From: WTGU01 sp965242855
Lineage (GTDB): Bacteria; Pseudomonadota; Alphaproteobacteria; UBA828
DNA length: 64,000 nt
Direction of reading: 5' to 3'
Assembly (NCBI GenBank): GCA_965242855.1
Contig: OZ251509.1
Location: 2,976,001 to 3,040,000, forward strand
Shown here one piece after another: positions 15,632 through 24,791 of this stretch (position 1 is its first letter; every line of letters starts with the position of its first letter). The translations under genes were made by a program, and so were the position numbers. Under the pieces are notes generated by a model, which was not told the origin of the DNA, searched no databases, and worked only from the letters and a program-made list of their open reading frames with translations.

Positions 15632-17797
15632 GTGAGAACCCTCCTCCGGTCCGTCCTCGCAGGGCTTCTGGCGCTCGTCGCGATACCCGCGGGCGCGCAG
15701 ACGACGGCCACCGCCGCGGCCGACTCCGCGAACGAATTCGCGGGCGCCGTCGTGGTGACCGCCGACGCGCTGGTTTACGACGAGGGCAGCGATACGGTGA
15801 TCGCCTCCGGCAACGTCGAGATCGCGCAGGGCGGGCGGGTTCTGCGCGCCGACCGACTCCGCTATCGGCGGCGCGAGGGGACGGTGACGGCATCGGGCGG
15901 CGTCGCTCTGCTCGAACCGGGGCGCGCCGCGTTGTTCGCCGACGAGGTCACGCTCACCGACGACCTGCGGAACGGCGCGGTCCACCGGCCGAGCATGTTG
16001 CTGGCCGACCGCTCCCGCGTCGTCGCCAACGACGCCGAGCGCCGGGACGGGAATCGCACGGTCATGCGCAAGGCGGTCTTCTCCCCGTGCGACCTGTGCC
16101 CGGAGGACGACGCGCGCGCACCGCTCTGGCGGATCAGGGCCGGCAGGGCGGTCCATGACGAGGCGGCGCGCACCATGACCTACCGCAGCGCGTCCCTCGA
16201 ATTGTTCGGGGTCCCGATCGCCTACACGCCCTATTTCCGCTATCCGGACCCGACGGTGAAACGCGCCTCGGGCCTGCTCGCGCCGAAATACAGGATGTCC
16301 AGCGCGCTCGGCATGGACATCGAAACGCGATATTTCTGGAACATCGCCCCCCACCGGGACGCGACCTTCTCGCCGCGTTTCACCTCGAGCGAAGGCATCG
16401 TGCTGGCCGGCGAATACCGGGAGCGCACGCGCGGCGGCTTCTTCGCAATCGACGGAAGCATCACCCGCCCCCGTACCGAAAGCCCGGACGGGCGGAAGTT
16501 CCGCGGCCATCTTTTCGCCAACGGCGCCTTCGATATCGATCCGGCGTGGCGTTGGGGGTTCGATCTGAAACGCGCCCTCGACGACACCTACCTTCGCCGC
16601 TACGACATCTTCCCGGACGACAAGCTGGTCTCCAACCTGTTCGCGGAAAGTTACGATGGGCGCAGCGTCCTGTCCGGCGACGGGTACTGGTTCCAGGGTC
16701 TCACCACCGGTGACGATGACGACCGCACCCCGATCGTCCTGCCCTTGCTCGACGCGAACATCGTGCGCGCTCTCGACGACGCCGGCGGCTACGTCACGCT
16801 GGACGGCAACGTCATGATCCTGGAACGCCAGAACGGAACCGACAGCCGGCGGCTCTCCGTCACGGGCGGCTGGAACCGGCCGTTCGTCTCGGAAGGCGGC
16901 CATGTGCTTCGCCTCGATGCGAACCTGCGCGGCGACCTCTACCACACCGCCGTTCCACTCGATCCCGCACGCCCTCTGGGGGCGCGGGAAACCCGCGTGA
17001 CCGGGCGCCTGATCCCCGAGGCGGCGGTCGAGTGGCGCTTTCCCCTCGTTGCCCGGATCGGCGCGGCGCGGCAGCTGGTCGAGCCGATCGTCCAGGGCAT
17101 CGCGAGCCCGCGCGGCGGCAATTCCGGCGAAATCCCCAACGAGGACAGCCGGGCGCTGGACTTCAACCACGCCAACCTGTTCAGCGCCAATCGCTTCGCC
17201 GGTTTCGACCGGGTCGAGGGAGGCCCGCGCGTGAATTACGGGGTGCGCATCGGTTTCCACGGCCGCGACGGAGAGCGCGTCGACGCCCTGCTGGGGCAGG
17301 TCTTCCGGCTGAAGGAAGACCGTTCGTTCGACGCGGGCAGCGGGCTCCGCGGCCGGCTGTCCGACTATGTCGGCCGCGTCTTCGTGCGCCCGTTGCCCGC
17401 GACGGATTTCGTCTATCGGTTCCGCATCGACCGCCACGATTTCTCCGTCCGGCGCAACGAGGTCGATCTCGCCGCGCGGTTCGACTGGCTGCGCGGCAGT
17501 CTGACCTATGTCGACGTCGGGCGGCGGCATGCGGGGAGCGGGACGGTGCCACCCGCCAACCGCAAGGAAATCGCCCTGGGCGGTGCGGCCACCCTTCCCG
17601 ACGGCTGGACGCTCTCCGCCGGGACCCGTCGGAACCTCGCAGGCGACGGCACCGCAATCGATTGGAACGTCGGTCTCTCCTATCGGGACGAGTGCGTTCT
17701 CGTCGACACGCGGATGGTCCGCTCGTTCACGCGCGATCGCGATGTCGAACCGGACACGCGATTCCTCTTCACCGTCCTCTTGAAACACTTGGGTTGA
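15632..17797 (+). CDS. lptD: LPS assembly outer-membrane protein LptD
   Basis: A 721-residue outer-membrane beta-barrel that inserts LPS into the outer leaflet. A signal peptide (about 1-23, ending AGAQ) is followed by the OstA/LptA-like domain (about 45-150, with TADALVYDEGSDTVIASGNV). The barrel domain begins around VKRASGLLAPKYRMSSALGM near 210 and ends with a terminal RFLFTVLLKHLG strand. A CDLC pair (near 152-155) and a single cysteine near the C-terminus may form the barrel disulphide. The start is a GTG; length is normal for alphaproteobacteria. Confidence 0.95.
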   Translation: MRTLLRSVLAGLLALVAIPAGAQTTATAAADSANEFAGAVVVTADALVYDEGSDTVIASGNVEIAQGGRVLRADRLRYRRREGTVTASGGVALLEPGRAALFADEVTLTDDLRNGAVHRPSMLLADRSRVVANDAERRDGNRTVMRKAVFSPCDLCPEDDARAPLWRIRAGRAVHDEAARTMTYRSASLELFGVPIAYTPYFRYPDPTVKRASGLLAPKYRMSSALGMDIETRYFWNIAPHRDATFSPRFTSSEGIVLAGEYRERTRGGFFAIDGSITRPRTESPDGRKFRGHLFANGAFDIDPAWRWGFDLKRALDDTYLRRYDIFPDDKLVSNLFAESYDGRSVLSGDGYWFQGLTTGDDDDRTPIVLPLLDANIVRALDDAGGYVTLDGNVMILERQNGTDSRRLSVTGGWNRPFVSEGGHVLRLDANLRGDLYHTAVPLDPARPLGARETRVTGRLIPEAAVEWRFPLVARIGAARQLVEPIVQGIASPRGGNSGEIPNEDSRALDFNHANLFSANRFAGFDRVEGGPRVNYGVRIGFHGRDGERVDALLGQVFRLKEDRSFDAGSGLRGRLSDYVGRVFVRPLPATDFVYRFRIDRHDFSVRRNEVDLAARFDWLRGSLTYVDVGRRHAGSGTVPPANRKEIALGGAATLPDGWTLSAGTRRNLAGDGTAIDWNVGLSYRDECVLVDTRMVRSFTRDRDVEPDTRFLFTVLLKHLG

Positions 17798-17805
17798 GAC
17801 CGGCC

Positions 17806-19074
17806 ATGACCTTCTCCTCCATCCCCAGGATCCTGTTGTTGGCGCTCGGGCTGGTTCCGGCGCTCGTCGGACCGGCCGAGCGGGCAGGCGGCCAGGAATC
17901 CTTGCGAATCGCCGCGGTGGTCAACGACGAGGTGATCTCCGTTTACGACCTCGTGGCCCGGATCGACGTCGCGATCACCGCGTCCCGTTTGCGGGACGGC
18001 CCGGAGCTTCGCCGGCAGCTGGCGCCGCAGGTCCTCCGCTCCCTGGTCGACGAACGGCTGAAGATGCAGGAGGCCGAACGTCTGGCGCTGACCGTCGGCG
18101 AAGCGGAGCTGGCGCAGGCGATGCGGATGATCGAAGAGCGCAACGGCATCGCCCCCGGAGGGCTCGGCGCCTTCCTGCAGAGCAGGGGTCTCGACGACGC
18201 GGCCGTCGCGGACCAGGTGCGCGCGGACGTCGTCTGGTCCAAACTCGTGCGGTACCGCTTCGGTGCGTCCGTTTCCGTCGGCGAGGACGAGATCGACCAG
18301 GCGATCGCCCGTCTCGAAAGCCACCGGGGGCGACCGGAATACCGGGTCGCGGAAATCTTCCTCGCGATCGAATCGCCCGACCAGGAAGGCGCGGTGCGCG
18401 TGGCCGCCGAGCGTCTCCACGACCAGCTGGCCGACGGCGCCAGCTTCGCCCGGATCGCCCGGCAGTTTTCCCAGAGCGCCACCGCGGCGGTGGACGGCGA
18501 TGTCGGATGGGTCGTCGAGGGCCGGCTCCCGAGCGCGATCGACGCCGTCCTGGTGGATATGGAGCCGGGAGCGATCTCCCGCCCGATCCGTGCGCTCGAC
18601 GGCTACTACATCGTCTCCCTGGTCGATCGCCGGACGGTGCTCTCGGACGATCCGCTCGACGACAGGGTGCGTCTGGCCCAGCTCGTCGTCGAGCCGAACC
18701 GGGTCGAGGCGCTCCGTGCGATCGGCGCCCTGGAGCAGCTGCGGGAGATCGACGGTTGCGACGCGCTGCTCGCCCGCGCGCGCGTGATCGGCTCCGACGA
18801 GTCCGGCGCCTTGGGCCAAGTCGCCTTGCGCCGACTTCCCGCCGATATCCGGGACGTCGCCGCCGCCCTGCCGGTCGGCCGCGCCAGCGCGCCGCTTCCC
18901 CACGAGGGCGGCGGCCTGCGGTTCCTCATGGTGTGCGAGCGGGACGAGGCGCGGGCCGAGCACCCCGACCGCGATGCCGTCCGGCAGGACATCGCCGGGC
19001 GCAGGATGGAGATGCTCGCGCGCCGCTACCTGCGCGACCTGCGCCGTGCGGCGTTCGTCGACATCCGCCTCTGA
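17806..19074 (+). CDS. surA: Periplasmic chaperone and peptidyl-prolyl isomerase SurA
   Basis: A 422-residue secreted chaperone that guides outer-membrane proteins, including LptD, to the BAM complex. It has a signal peptide (about 1-30), a SurA N-terminal chaperone domain starting RIAAVVNDEVISVYDLVARI and one clear parvulin domain (about 170-275, EYRVAEIFLAIESP through GYYIVSLVDRR). The second parvulin-like region (about 285-400) is degenerate. The ATG at 17806 follows the lptD stop by 8 bases. The pdxA gene usually found between surA and rsmA is missing. Confidence 0.9.
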   Translation: MTFSSIPRILLLALGLVPALVGPAERAGGQESLRIAAVVNDEVISVYDLVARIDVAITASRLRDGPELRRQLAPQVLRSLVDERLKMQEAERLALTVGEAELAQAMRMIEERNGIAPGGLGAFLQSRGLDDAAVADQVRADVVWSKLVRYRFGASVSVGEDEIDQAIARLESHRGRPEYRVAEIFLAIESPDQEGAVRVAAERLHDQLADGASFARIARQFSQSATAAVDGDVGWVVEGRLPSAIDAVLVDMEPGAISRPIRALDGYYIVSLVDRRTVLSDDPLDDRVRLAQLVVEPNRVEALRAIGALEQLREIDGCDALLARARVIGSDESGALGQVALRRLPADIRDVAAALPVGRASAPLPHEGGGLRFLMVCERDEARAEHPDRDAVRQDIAGRRMEMLARRYLRDLRRAAFVDIRL

Positions 19075-19924
19075 GACGGCGCCGGCCGCCCGTCGCGCCT
19101 CTCTCGGCGCGGTCGTCGCCCGCCACGATCTGCGCCCGCGGCGGGCGCTCGGGCAGCATTTTCTGCTCGACCCGAACCTGTGCCGCCGCATCGTCCGCGC
19201 CGCCCGCCTGCGGGACGGGGCCACGGTCCTGGAGGTCGGCCCCGGGCCCGGCGGGTTGACCCGCTCTCTCCTCGCGACCGGCGCGGCCCGCGTCGTCGCG
19301 CTGGAGAAGGACCGCCGCTGCGGCGCCGCCCTGCGCGCGCTGGCGGCGGACTTTCCGGATCGGCTCACCGTCGTCGAGGGGGACGCGCTCGCGTTCGACC
19401 TGGCGACGCTCGGCCGCGGACGGTTCGCGATCGTGGCGAATCTCCCCTACAACATCGGCACGCGGCTGCTGCTGCGCTGGCTCGAACGGGTCGAGCGGCT
19501 GGAGAGCATGACCCTGATGTTCCAGAAGGAAGTCGCCGCGCGAATCACGGCGACGGGCGGACGGAATTTCGGCGGCCTGTCCGTGCGCGCGCAATGGCTC
19601 TGCAGCTGCGAGAGGCTGTTCGACGTGACCCCGAAGGCGTTCCTGCCGCCGCCCTCCGTCGTCTCGACCGTGGTTCGCTTCGTCCCCCGGGCCGCGCCGC
19701 TCGCGCCGGCGGAACCGCGGGCGCTCGACGCCGTGACCCGCGCGGCGTTCGGCCAGCGCAGGAAGACGCTGCGCCGCGCCTTGCGGAGCCTCACGGCGGA
19801 CCCGCCGGCTCTGCTCCGCGACGCGGGGCTGCCGCCGGATTCGCGCGCGGAAGAGCTTTCGATCGGCGATTTCTGCGCGCTCGCGCGCGCCTGGGCGGCG
19901 ACGAAAGAAACGGGAAGACGGTGA
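19046..19924 (+). CDS. rsmA: 16S rRNA (adenine1518/1519-N6)-dimethyltransferase RsmA
   Basis: Methylates A1518 and A1519 near the 3' end of 16S rRNA during 30S maturation. The SAM-binding Rossmann fold is clear: RALGQHFLLDPN, VLEVGPGPGGLTRSLL and the catalytic NLPYNIGT motif. A small helical C-terminal domain contains AFGQRRKTLRRALRSL. The start is uncertain. No ATG occurs shortly before the conserved region, and the GTG at 19046, overlapping surA by 29 bases, gives a 292-residue protein. Confidence 0.92.
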   Translation: MRRSSTSASETAPAARRASLGAVVARHDLRPRRALGQHFLLDPNLCRRIVRAARLRDGATVLEVGPGPGGLTRSLLATGAARVVALEKDRRCGAALRALAADFPDRLTVVEGDALAFDLATLGRGRFAIVANLPYNIGTRLLLRWLERVERLESMTLMFQKEVAARITATGGRNFGGLSVRAQWLCSCERLFDVTPKAFLPPPSVVSTVVRFVPRAAPLAPAEPRALDAVTRAAFGQRRKTLRRALRSLTADPPALLRDAGLPPDSRAEELSIGDFCALARAWAATKETGRR

Positions 19925-19976
19925 GCGCCGTCGCTATCGCCCCGCCGGCGGAGCCCGGCGTCGGGAACCCGGAGCG

Positions 19977-20489
19977 ATGACCTCCGTTCGCCCCGAGCGG
20001 CCGCAGGACGGCCCGTCGATCGAAGCCCTTCTGGACCGCGCCTTCGGCGCCGCCCGCCGCGCGCGTCCGTCATACCGCCTGCGCGCGGGCGTCGCGCCGG
20101 TCCGCCGCCTCTGCCTGGTCGCGGAGGCGGGCGGCCCCCTTCTCGGGACGATCCGCTACTGGCCGATCGTCGTCGGCCCGGCGTGGCCGGCGCTGCTGCT
20201 GGGGCCCGTCGCCGTCGATCCGGCCCACCGGCGGCGCGGGATCGGCCGCCTCCTGGTTCGAGCCTCCCTCGAAGAGGCGGCGGCGGCCGGCCACGAGGCG
20301 GTCGTCGCCGTGGGAACGCCGGCCTATCTCGGCCGCTTCGGCTTCGCGCCCGCAGCCGACCGCGGGATCGACCTTCCCGGCCTCGACGAGCCGGGCCGGC
20401 TCCTCGCCCTGGCCCTCGCCCCGGGCGGCCTCGACGGCGCCCGGGGCGCGGTCGCGCCGATCAGCCCGCCGGCCGCGCGCCGGACGTGA
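19977..20489 (+). CDS. GNAT-family N-acetyltransferase
   Basis: A 170-residue protein with the GNAT fold. The acetyl-CoA pyrophosphate loop is visible in VAVDPAHRRRGIGRLLVRAS (about 79-98), followed by the second core region AYLGRFGFAPA. YhbS-type acetyltransferases share this GRFGF phrase. The substrate is unknown. It lies 52 bases after rsmA on the same strand and its 3' end overlaps the convergent gmk gene by 29 bases. Confidence 0.82.
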   Translation: MTSVRPERPQDGPSIEALLDRAFGAARRARPSYRLRAGVAPVRRLCLVAEAGGPLLGTIRYWPIVVGPAWPALLLGPVAVDPAHRRRGIGRLLVRASLEEAAAAGHEAVVAVGTPAYLGRFGFAPAADRGIDLPGLDEPGRLLALALAPGGLDGARGAVAPISPPAARRT

Positions 20490-21126
20490 GCCGCTCGACG
20501 AAGCCGGCGAGCGCGCCCAGACGGCGGCGGCGCAGCCGCTCCGCGCGGAGGACGGACCGCACCTCCCCGACGCTCCGCTCGAGGTCGTCGTTGACCACGA
20601 CGTAGTCGTACTCGTCGTAGTGGCGCATCTCGTCGGCGGCGCGGTTCATGCGCGCCGCGACGACCGAGTCGTCGTCCTGCGCGCGCCGCCTGAGCCGCTC
20701 TTCGAGCGCCGCGAAGGACGGCGGCAGGATGAACACGCGGACCAGCTCCCGCGGCACCGCCCGCGCGAGCTGCTGGCCGCCCTGCCAATCGATGTCGAAC
20801 ACGACGTCGCGCCCGGCGCCCACCGCCCGTTCGACCGGCGCGCAGGCGGTGCCGTACCAATGGCCGAACACTTCGGCCCGCTCGAGAAACGCGCCGTCGG
20901 CGTGGAGCCGGGCGAAGCCTGCGCGGTCGACGAAATGGTAGTCGCGCCCGTCGTCCTCGTCGGGCCGCTTCGGCCGGGTGGTGTGCGAAATCGAGACCGA
21001 CAGCCGGTCGCCTTCGAGCGCGCGCAGGCGGCGGGTGATCGTCGTCTTCCCGGCGCCCGAGGGCGAGGACAACACCAGCAGAAGGCCGCGCCGCCCGAGG
21101 TCCGGAGGATCGCCGGAAACGCGCAT
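20461..21126 (-). CDS. gmk: Guanylate kinase
   Basis: Phosphorylates GMP to GDP. The 221-residue protein has the P-loop SSPSGAGKTTITRRL near 20-34, the GMP-binding TRPKRPDEDDGRDYHFVDRA segment and the lid region. It ends in a short basic tail. The ATG at 21126 lies 3 bases downstream of the YicC-family gene, a pairing conserved across proteobacteria. Its 3' end overlaps the convergent GNAT gene. Confidence 0.97.
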   Translation of the reverse strand: MRVSGDPPDLGRRGLLLVLSSPSGAGKTTITRRLRALEGDRLSVSISHTTRPKRPDEDDGRDYHFVDRAGFARLHADGAFLERAEVFGHWYGTACAPVERAVGAGRDVVFDIDWQGGQQLARAVPRELVRVFILPPSFAALEERLRRRAQDDDSVVAARMNRAADEMRHYDEYDYVVVNDDLERSVGEVRSVLRAERLRRRRLGALAGFVERLTSGARPAG

Positions 21127-21129
21127 CGG

Positions 21130-22017
21130 TCACTCGACGTTCTGGACCTGCTCGCGGAAGCGATCGACCGCGGACTTGATCGCGAGGCCGACATCCGTGA
21201 GCGCCGTGTCGGACGCCTTGGCGCAGAGCGTGTTGGCTTCCCGGTTGAACTCCTGGGCCAGGAAATCGAGCTTGCGTCCGATCGCCCCGTCCTCCTTCAG
21301 GTGGCGCGCCGCCGCCGCGCAATGGGCGGTCAACCGTTCGATCTCCTCCGTCACGTCGGCCTTGACCGCCAGCACGGCGAGCTCGGCGGCGAGGCGGTCC
21401 TCGGGCAGCGGCGCCCCGGCGCCGAGCAGCGCCGCCACCTGCGCGCGAAGCCGCTCGCCCATCGGCGCCAGGCGCTGCGCCGCCCGTTCCTCCGCCTGCC
21501 GCGTCAACGACTCGATCTCCGCGATCCGGTCGGCGAGGACGGCCGCGAGCGCCGCGCCCTCGGCCCGCCGCTCCCGCACCAGCACGGCGAGGGCGTCGTC
21601 CAGCCCCCGGAGCATGGCCGCTTCCTGCCGTTCGTATCGAGCCTCGTCGCGCGCCCGATCGGCGGGTTCGATCACGCCGCGCAACGCCAACAGGCCGTCG
21701 AGGCGCGGCTTGGCGACGCCCGCCGCGTCGCGATATTCGGCGGCGACCGCGATCAACTCGTCCAGCAAGGCCCTGTTGATGCGCACCGCGCCTGCACCCG
21801 GCGCCTGCGCGAGCCGGAGCGCGACGGTCACGCTTCCGCGGCGGAGGCGGGACGAGACCGCCGCGCGCACCTTCGGGTCGAGCCGTTCCATCCCCGGCGG
21901 CACGCGGCAGCGGATGTCCAGGCCGCGCCCGTTCACGCTCCTGACTTCCCAACTCCATTCGAGGGCGGCGTCGCGCCCGTCCGTGCGCGCGAAGCCGGTC
22001 ATGCTGGAGACGCTCAA
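21130..22017 (-). CDS. YicC family protein (endoribonuclease-like)
   Basis: A 295-residue protein of the YicC/YloC family. Diagnostic features are the N-terminal SMTGFAR, EVRSVNGRGLDIRCRVPP and the C-terminal KLDFLAQEFNREANTLCAKA with D..LTDVGLAIKSAVDRFREQ. E. coli YicC has been linked to RNA turnover; the physiological role here is unknown. I chose the TTG at 22017, which follows a GGGGAGGG site by 7 bases; the ATG at 22002 would remove five residues. It lies between mltG and gmk and is likely co-transcribed with both. Confidence 0.92.
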   Translation of the reverse strand: MSVSSMTGFARTDGRDAALEWSWEVRSVNGRGLDIRCRVPPGMERLDPKVRAAVSSRLRRGSVTVALRLAQAPGAGAVRINRALLDELIAVAAEYRDAAGVAKPRLDGLLALRGVIEPADRARDEARYERQEAAMLRGLDDALAVLVRERRAEGAALAAVLADRIAEIESLTRQAEERAAQRLAPMGERLRAQVAALLGAGAPLPEDRLAAELAVLAVKADVTEEIERLTAHCAAAARHLKEDGAIGRKLDFLAQEFNREANTLCAKASDTALTDVGLAIKSAVDRFREQVQNVE

Positions 22018-22034
22018 GCCGGGGCCCTCCCCCG

Positions 22035-23030
22035 CTATTGCCGGGCGCGTCGCTCGCGGGCGCGCCAGCGCGCGACGTTGCGGTTGTGCTCGTCCAGCGT
22101 CGCGGCGAACGCATGGCCGCCGGAGCCGTCGGCGACGAAATAGAGCGCGTCCGTGTCGGCGGGGTGCAGGACGGCGGCGATCGCCGATCGTCCGGGGTTG
22201 GCGATCGGGCCCGGCGGCAGGCCGCCGTGGCGGTAGGTGTTGTAGGGGTCGTCGACGGCGAGGTCGCGCCGGGACAGGGACCGCCCCAGCGGCGCCTTCC
22301 CCGCCGTCAGCGCGTAGATCACCGTCGGATCCGATTGCAGCCGCATGCCTTTCCGCAGCCGGTTCAGGAACACCGCGGCGACCATCGGCCGCTCGTCGGC
22401 GACGCCCGTCTCCTTCTCCACGATCGAGGCCAGCACCAGAGCCTGGTACGCCGAGTCGAGTCCGACCGCCGGGTCGCGCCCGCGCCAGAGCGCATCCAGC
22501 GCGCGCGTCATGTCGTCCCGCATACGGGCGACGAGCCCGGCCCGCCGATCGCCCAGGGCATAGTGGTAGGTCTCGGGCAGGAGCGTCCCTTCCTCCGGCG
22601 GCGTCGCGACCGCGCCGACGAGCCCCGGCGCGGCGTTCACCCGGGCGACGATCTCGGCGCTGGTCAGGCCCTCGGCGATGGTGAGGCGCCGCGCGACCGT
22701 CGCGCCCGCGACCAGCTTTTCCATCACGCCGCGCGGCGTGACCAGCGCCTCGAACGCATACTCGCCGGCCCGGAGCGCGCGCTCCCGGCCCTCGAGCCAG
22801 ACGCCGGCGGCGAAGAGCGCCGCGTCGCCGACGACGCCCGCTTCGGCCAGCCGGTCGGCGATGGCCCAGGCGCCGAGCCCCTCCGGCAGAACGACCGTGC
22901 GGTCGTCGCGCAGCGGCCCCGGGCGGTCGAACGCGCTCCTGACGTGGAGCCAGCCGGCGGCCAGCAGGACGAGCGCGAGGCAGGCGATGCCCGCCATGCC
23001 GAGCAGCGGCCACCGGACGACGCGCCTCAT
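22035..23030 (-). CDS. mltG: Endolytic transglycosylase MltG
   Basis: A 331-residue inner-membrane lytic transglycosylase (YceG family) that cleaves nascent glycan strands and is thought to end their synthesis. One transmembrane helix (about 8-28) leads to a LysM-like region and the catalytic domain. The catalytic Glu lies in ASIVEKETG near 208-216, and LQSDPTVIYAL and YNTYRHGGLPPGPIANPG are typical. It starts 6 bases after fabF, the common fabF-mltG order. Confidence 0.95.
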   Translation of the reverse strand: MRRVVRWPLLGMAGIACLALVLLAAGWLHVRSAFDRPGPLRDDRTVVLPEGLGAWAIADRLAEAGVVGDAALFAAGVWLEGRERALRAGEYAFEALVTPRGVMEKLVAGATVARRLTIAEGLTSAEIVARVNAAPGLVGAVATPPEEGTLLPETYHYALGDRRAGLVARMRDDMTRALDALWRGRDPAVGLDSAYQALVLASIVEKETGVADERPMVAAVFLNRLRKGMRLQSDPTVIYALTAGKAPLGRSLSRRDLAVDDPYNTYRHGGLPPGPIANPGRSAIAAVLHPADTDALYFVADGSGGHAFAATLDEHNRNVARWRARERRARQ

Positions 23031-23036
23031 GCCGCG

Positions 23037-24314
23037 CTACGAGAGCCGCCCGACGATCACCGTGGCGTTGGTGCCCCCGAACCCGAAGGAGTTGGACAAC
23101 GCCCGCGCGATCTTGCGCTCCCTGGCCTCGTGCGGAACCAGATCCAGATCGCAGCCCGGCGAGGGGTTGTCGAGATTGAGAGTCGGCGGCACCACACTGC
23201 GGTCGATCGCGAGAATCGAGAAGATCAGTTCCACACTGCCCGCCGCCCCGAGGAGGTGGCCAATCGACGACTTGGTCGACGACATCGACAGGTGACGCGC
23301 ATCGCGCCCGAAAAGACGCTTGACGGCCTGAAGCTCGATCTCGTCGCCGAGCGGCGTCGAGGTGCCGTGCGCGTTGACGTAGTCGATCTCGTCGGTGTTC
23401 AGCCCGGCGCTCCGCAAGGCGCGTTTCATGGAGCGGTAACCGCCGGAACCGTCCGGCGCCGGCGCGGTGACGTGGTGCGCGTCGCCGCTCAGCCCGTAGC
23501 CCAGGATCTCGGCGTAGATGCGCGCGCCGCGCGCCTTCGCGTGGCCGTATTCCTCCAGCACGACCAGACCGGCGCCTTCGCCCATCACGAAGCCGTCGCG
23601 CGCCTCGTCCCAGGGCCGGGACGCCCTCTCCGGTTCGTCGTTGAAGTGCGTCGACAGCGCCCGCGACGCCGCGAATCCGGCGACGCCGACCCGGCACACG
23701 CCGGCTTCGGTGCCGCCGGCGACCATGACGTCCGCCTCGTCGCACTGGATGAGGCGCGCCGCGTCGCCGATCGCGTGGGCGCCGGTCGAACACGCGGTCA
23801 CCACGGAATGGTTGGGCCCCCGGAAGCCGTATCTGATCGAGACTTGGCCCGAAGCCAGGTTGATCAGGCTCGACGGGATGAAGAACGGGCTGAGCCGGCG
23901 CGGACCCTTCTCGTGCACCAGGATCGCGCCCTCCTCGATGGTCTTCAGGCCGCCGATCCCCGAGCCGATCATGACGCCCGTCCGCTCCAGGCTCTCCTCG
24001 CCCTCGGGCCGCCAGCCGGCATCGTCCACGGCCTCCGCCGCCGCGCCCATGGCGTAGACGATGAAATCGTCCATCTTGCGGAGGTCCTTGGTTGAGGCGT
24101 AGTCGGTCGGGCGGAAGGCGCCGGTTTCGCCTTCCGCCGGGATCTCGGCCGCGATCTTGACCGGCAGGTCGGCGGGATCGAACGACCGGATGCGCCGGAC
24201 GCCCGAATGGCCGGCGATCAGCCGCTCCCAGCTCGGGCAGGCGCCGTTGGCGAGAGGCGAAACCATCCCGATGCCGGTGACCACCACCCTGCGTGACCGG
24301 TCAGCGGTTCGCAT
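23037..24314 (-). CDS. fabF: 3-oxoacyl-[acyl-carrier-protein] synthase II
   Basis: Condensing enzyme of type II fatty-acid elongation, 425 residues. The Cys-His-His triad is visible in TACSTGAHAIGDA, NAHGTSTPLGD and IGHLLGAAGSVE, and the C-terminal NSFGFGGTNATVI loop is intact. I chose the ATG at 24314, which has a GGAGAG site 6 bases upstream and begins MRTADRSRRVVVTGIG. An in-frame ATG eight codons earlier lacks a good site. It follows acpP, the substrate carrier, by 69 bases. Confidence 0.97.
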   Translation of the reverse strand: MRTADRSRRVVVTGIGMVSPLANGACPSWERLIAGHSGVRRIRSFDPADLPVKIAAEIPAEGETGAFRPTDYASTKDLRKMDDFIVYAMGAAAEAVDDAGWRPEGEESLERTGVMIGSGIGGLKTIEEGAILVHEKGPRRLSPFFIPSSLINLASGQVSIRYGFRGPNHSVVTACSTGAHAIGDAARLIQCDEADVMVAGGTEAGVCRVGVAGFAASRALSTHFNDEPERASRPWDEARDGFVMGEGAGLVVLEEYGHAKARGARIYAEILGYGLSGDAHHVTAPAPDGSGGYRSMKRALRSAGLNTDEIDYVNAHGTSTPLGDEIELQAVKRLFGRDARHLSMSSTKSSIGHLLGAAGSVELIFSILAIDRSVVPPTLNLDNPSPGCDLDLVPHEARERKIARALSNSFGFGGTNATVIVGRLS

Positions 24315-24383
24315 CGCGGGCTCTCCGGTGATCGCCATCCCGCGCGGGGAGCGTTCCCGCCATCGGCCCCTCCGGCCGCGGGC

Positions 24384-24623
24384 TCAGGTGATCTGCTCGA
24401 TGTGGTCGATGGCGTCCTTGATCGTGAGGATCTTCTCGGCGGTATCGTCGGGAATCTCGCAGCCGAACTCTTCCTCGAATGCCATCACGAGCTCGACCGT
24501 GTCGAGACTGTCCGCGCCGAGGTCGTCGATGAAGCTCGCGTTCTCGGTGACCTTGTCCTCGTCGACACCGAGATGTTCGATCACGATCTTCTTGACGCGC
24601 GCGGCGATGTCATTGTCGCTCAT
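24384..24623 (-). CDS. acpP: Acyl carrier protein
   Basis: A 79-residue acidic carrier that holds growing acyl chains on a 4'-phosphopantetheine arm. The attachment serine is in the DDLGADSLDTVELVMAFEEE helix-II motif, residues 33-52, and the fold is canonical. The ATG at 24623 has a strong GGGAAAGG site. It sits between fabG (168 bases upstream) and fabF, as in most proteobacteria. Confidence 0.98.
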   Translation of the reverse strand: MSDNDIAARVKKIVIEHLGVDEDKVTENASFIDDLGADSLDTVELVMAFEEEFGCEIPDDTAEKILTIKDAIDHIEQIT

Positions 24624-24791
24624 GTAACCTTTCCCTCGCACGATTCCGTGAATTCGGAGCGGTGACCGAACCATCGGACGGCACCCCCGCGCACTCACCG
24701 CGCGCCTCGATCCCCACCGCTCAGCCGGACGGGGCGGTTGGTAACACATTTCCCGGCCGTACTCCATATGCCCGGGAGCGCGCGCCCGCGG

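Noticed and set aside
14414..17788. Open minus-strand frame of 1124 codons across lptG and lptD
   Set aside because: Antisense to well-recognised genes, with shadow-like composition and no motif.
24624..24767. 48-codon N-terminal extension of acpP
   Set aside because: Carrier proteins start at MSDN with a strong site at 24623; the extension is not conserved.
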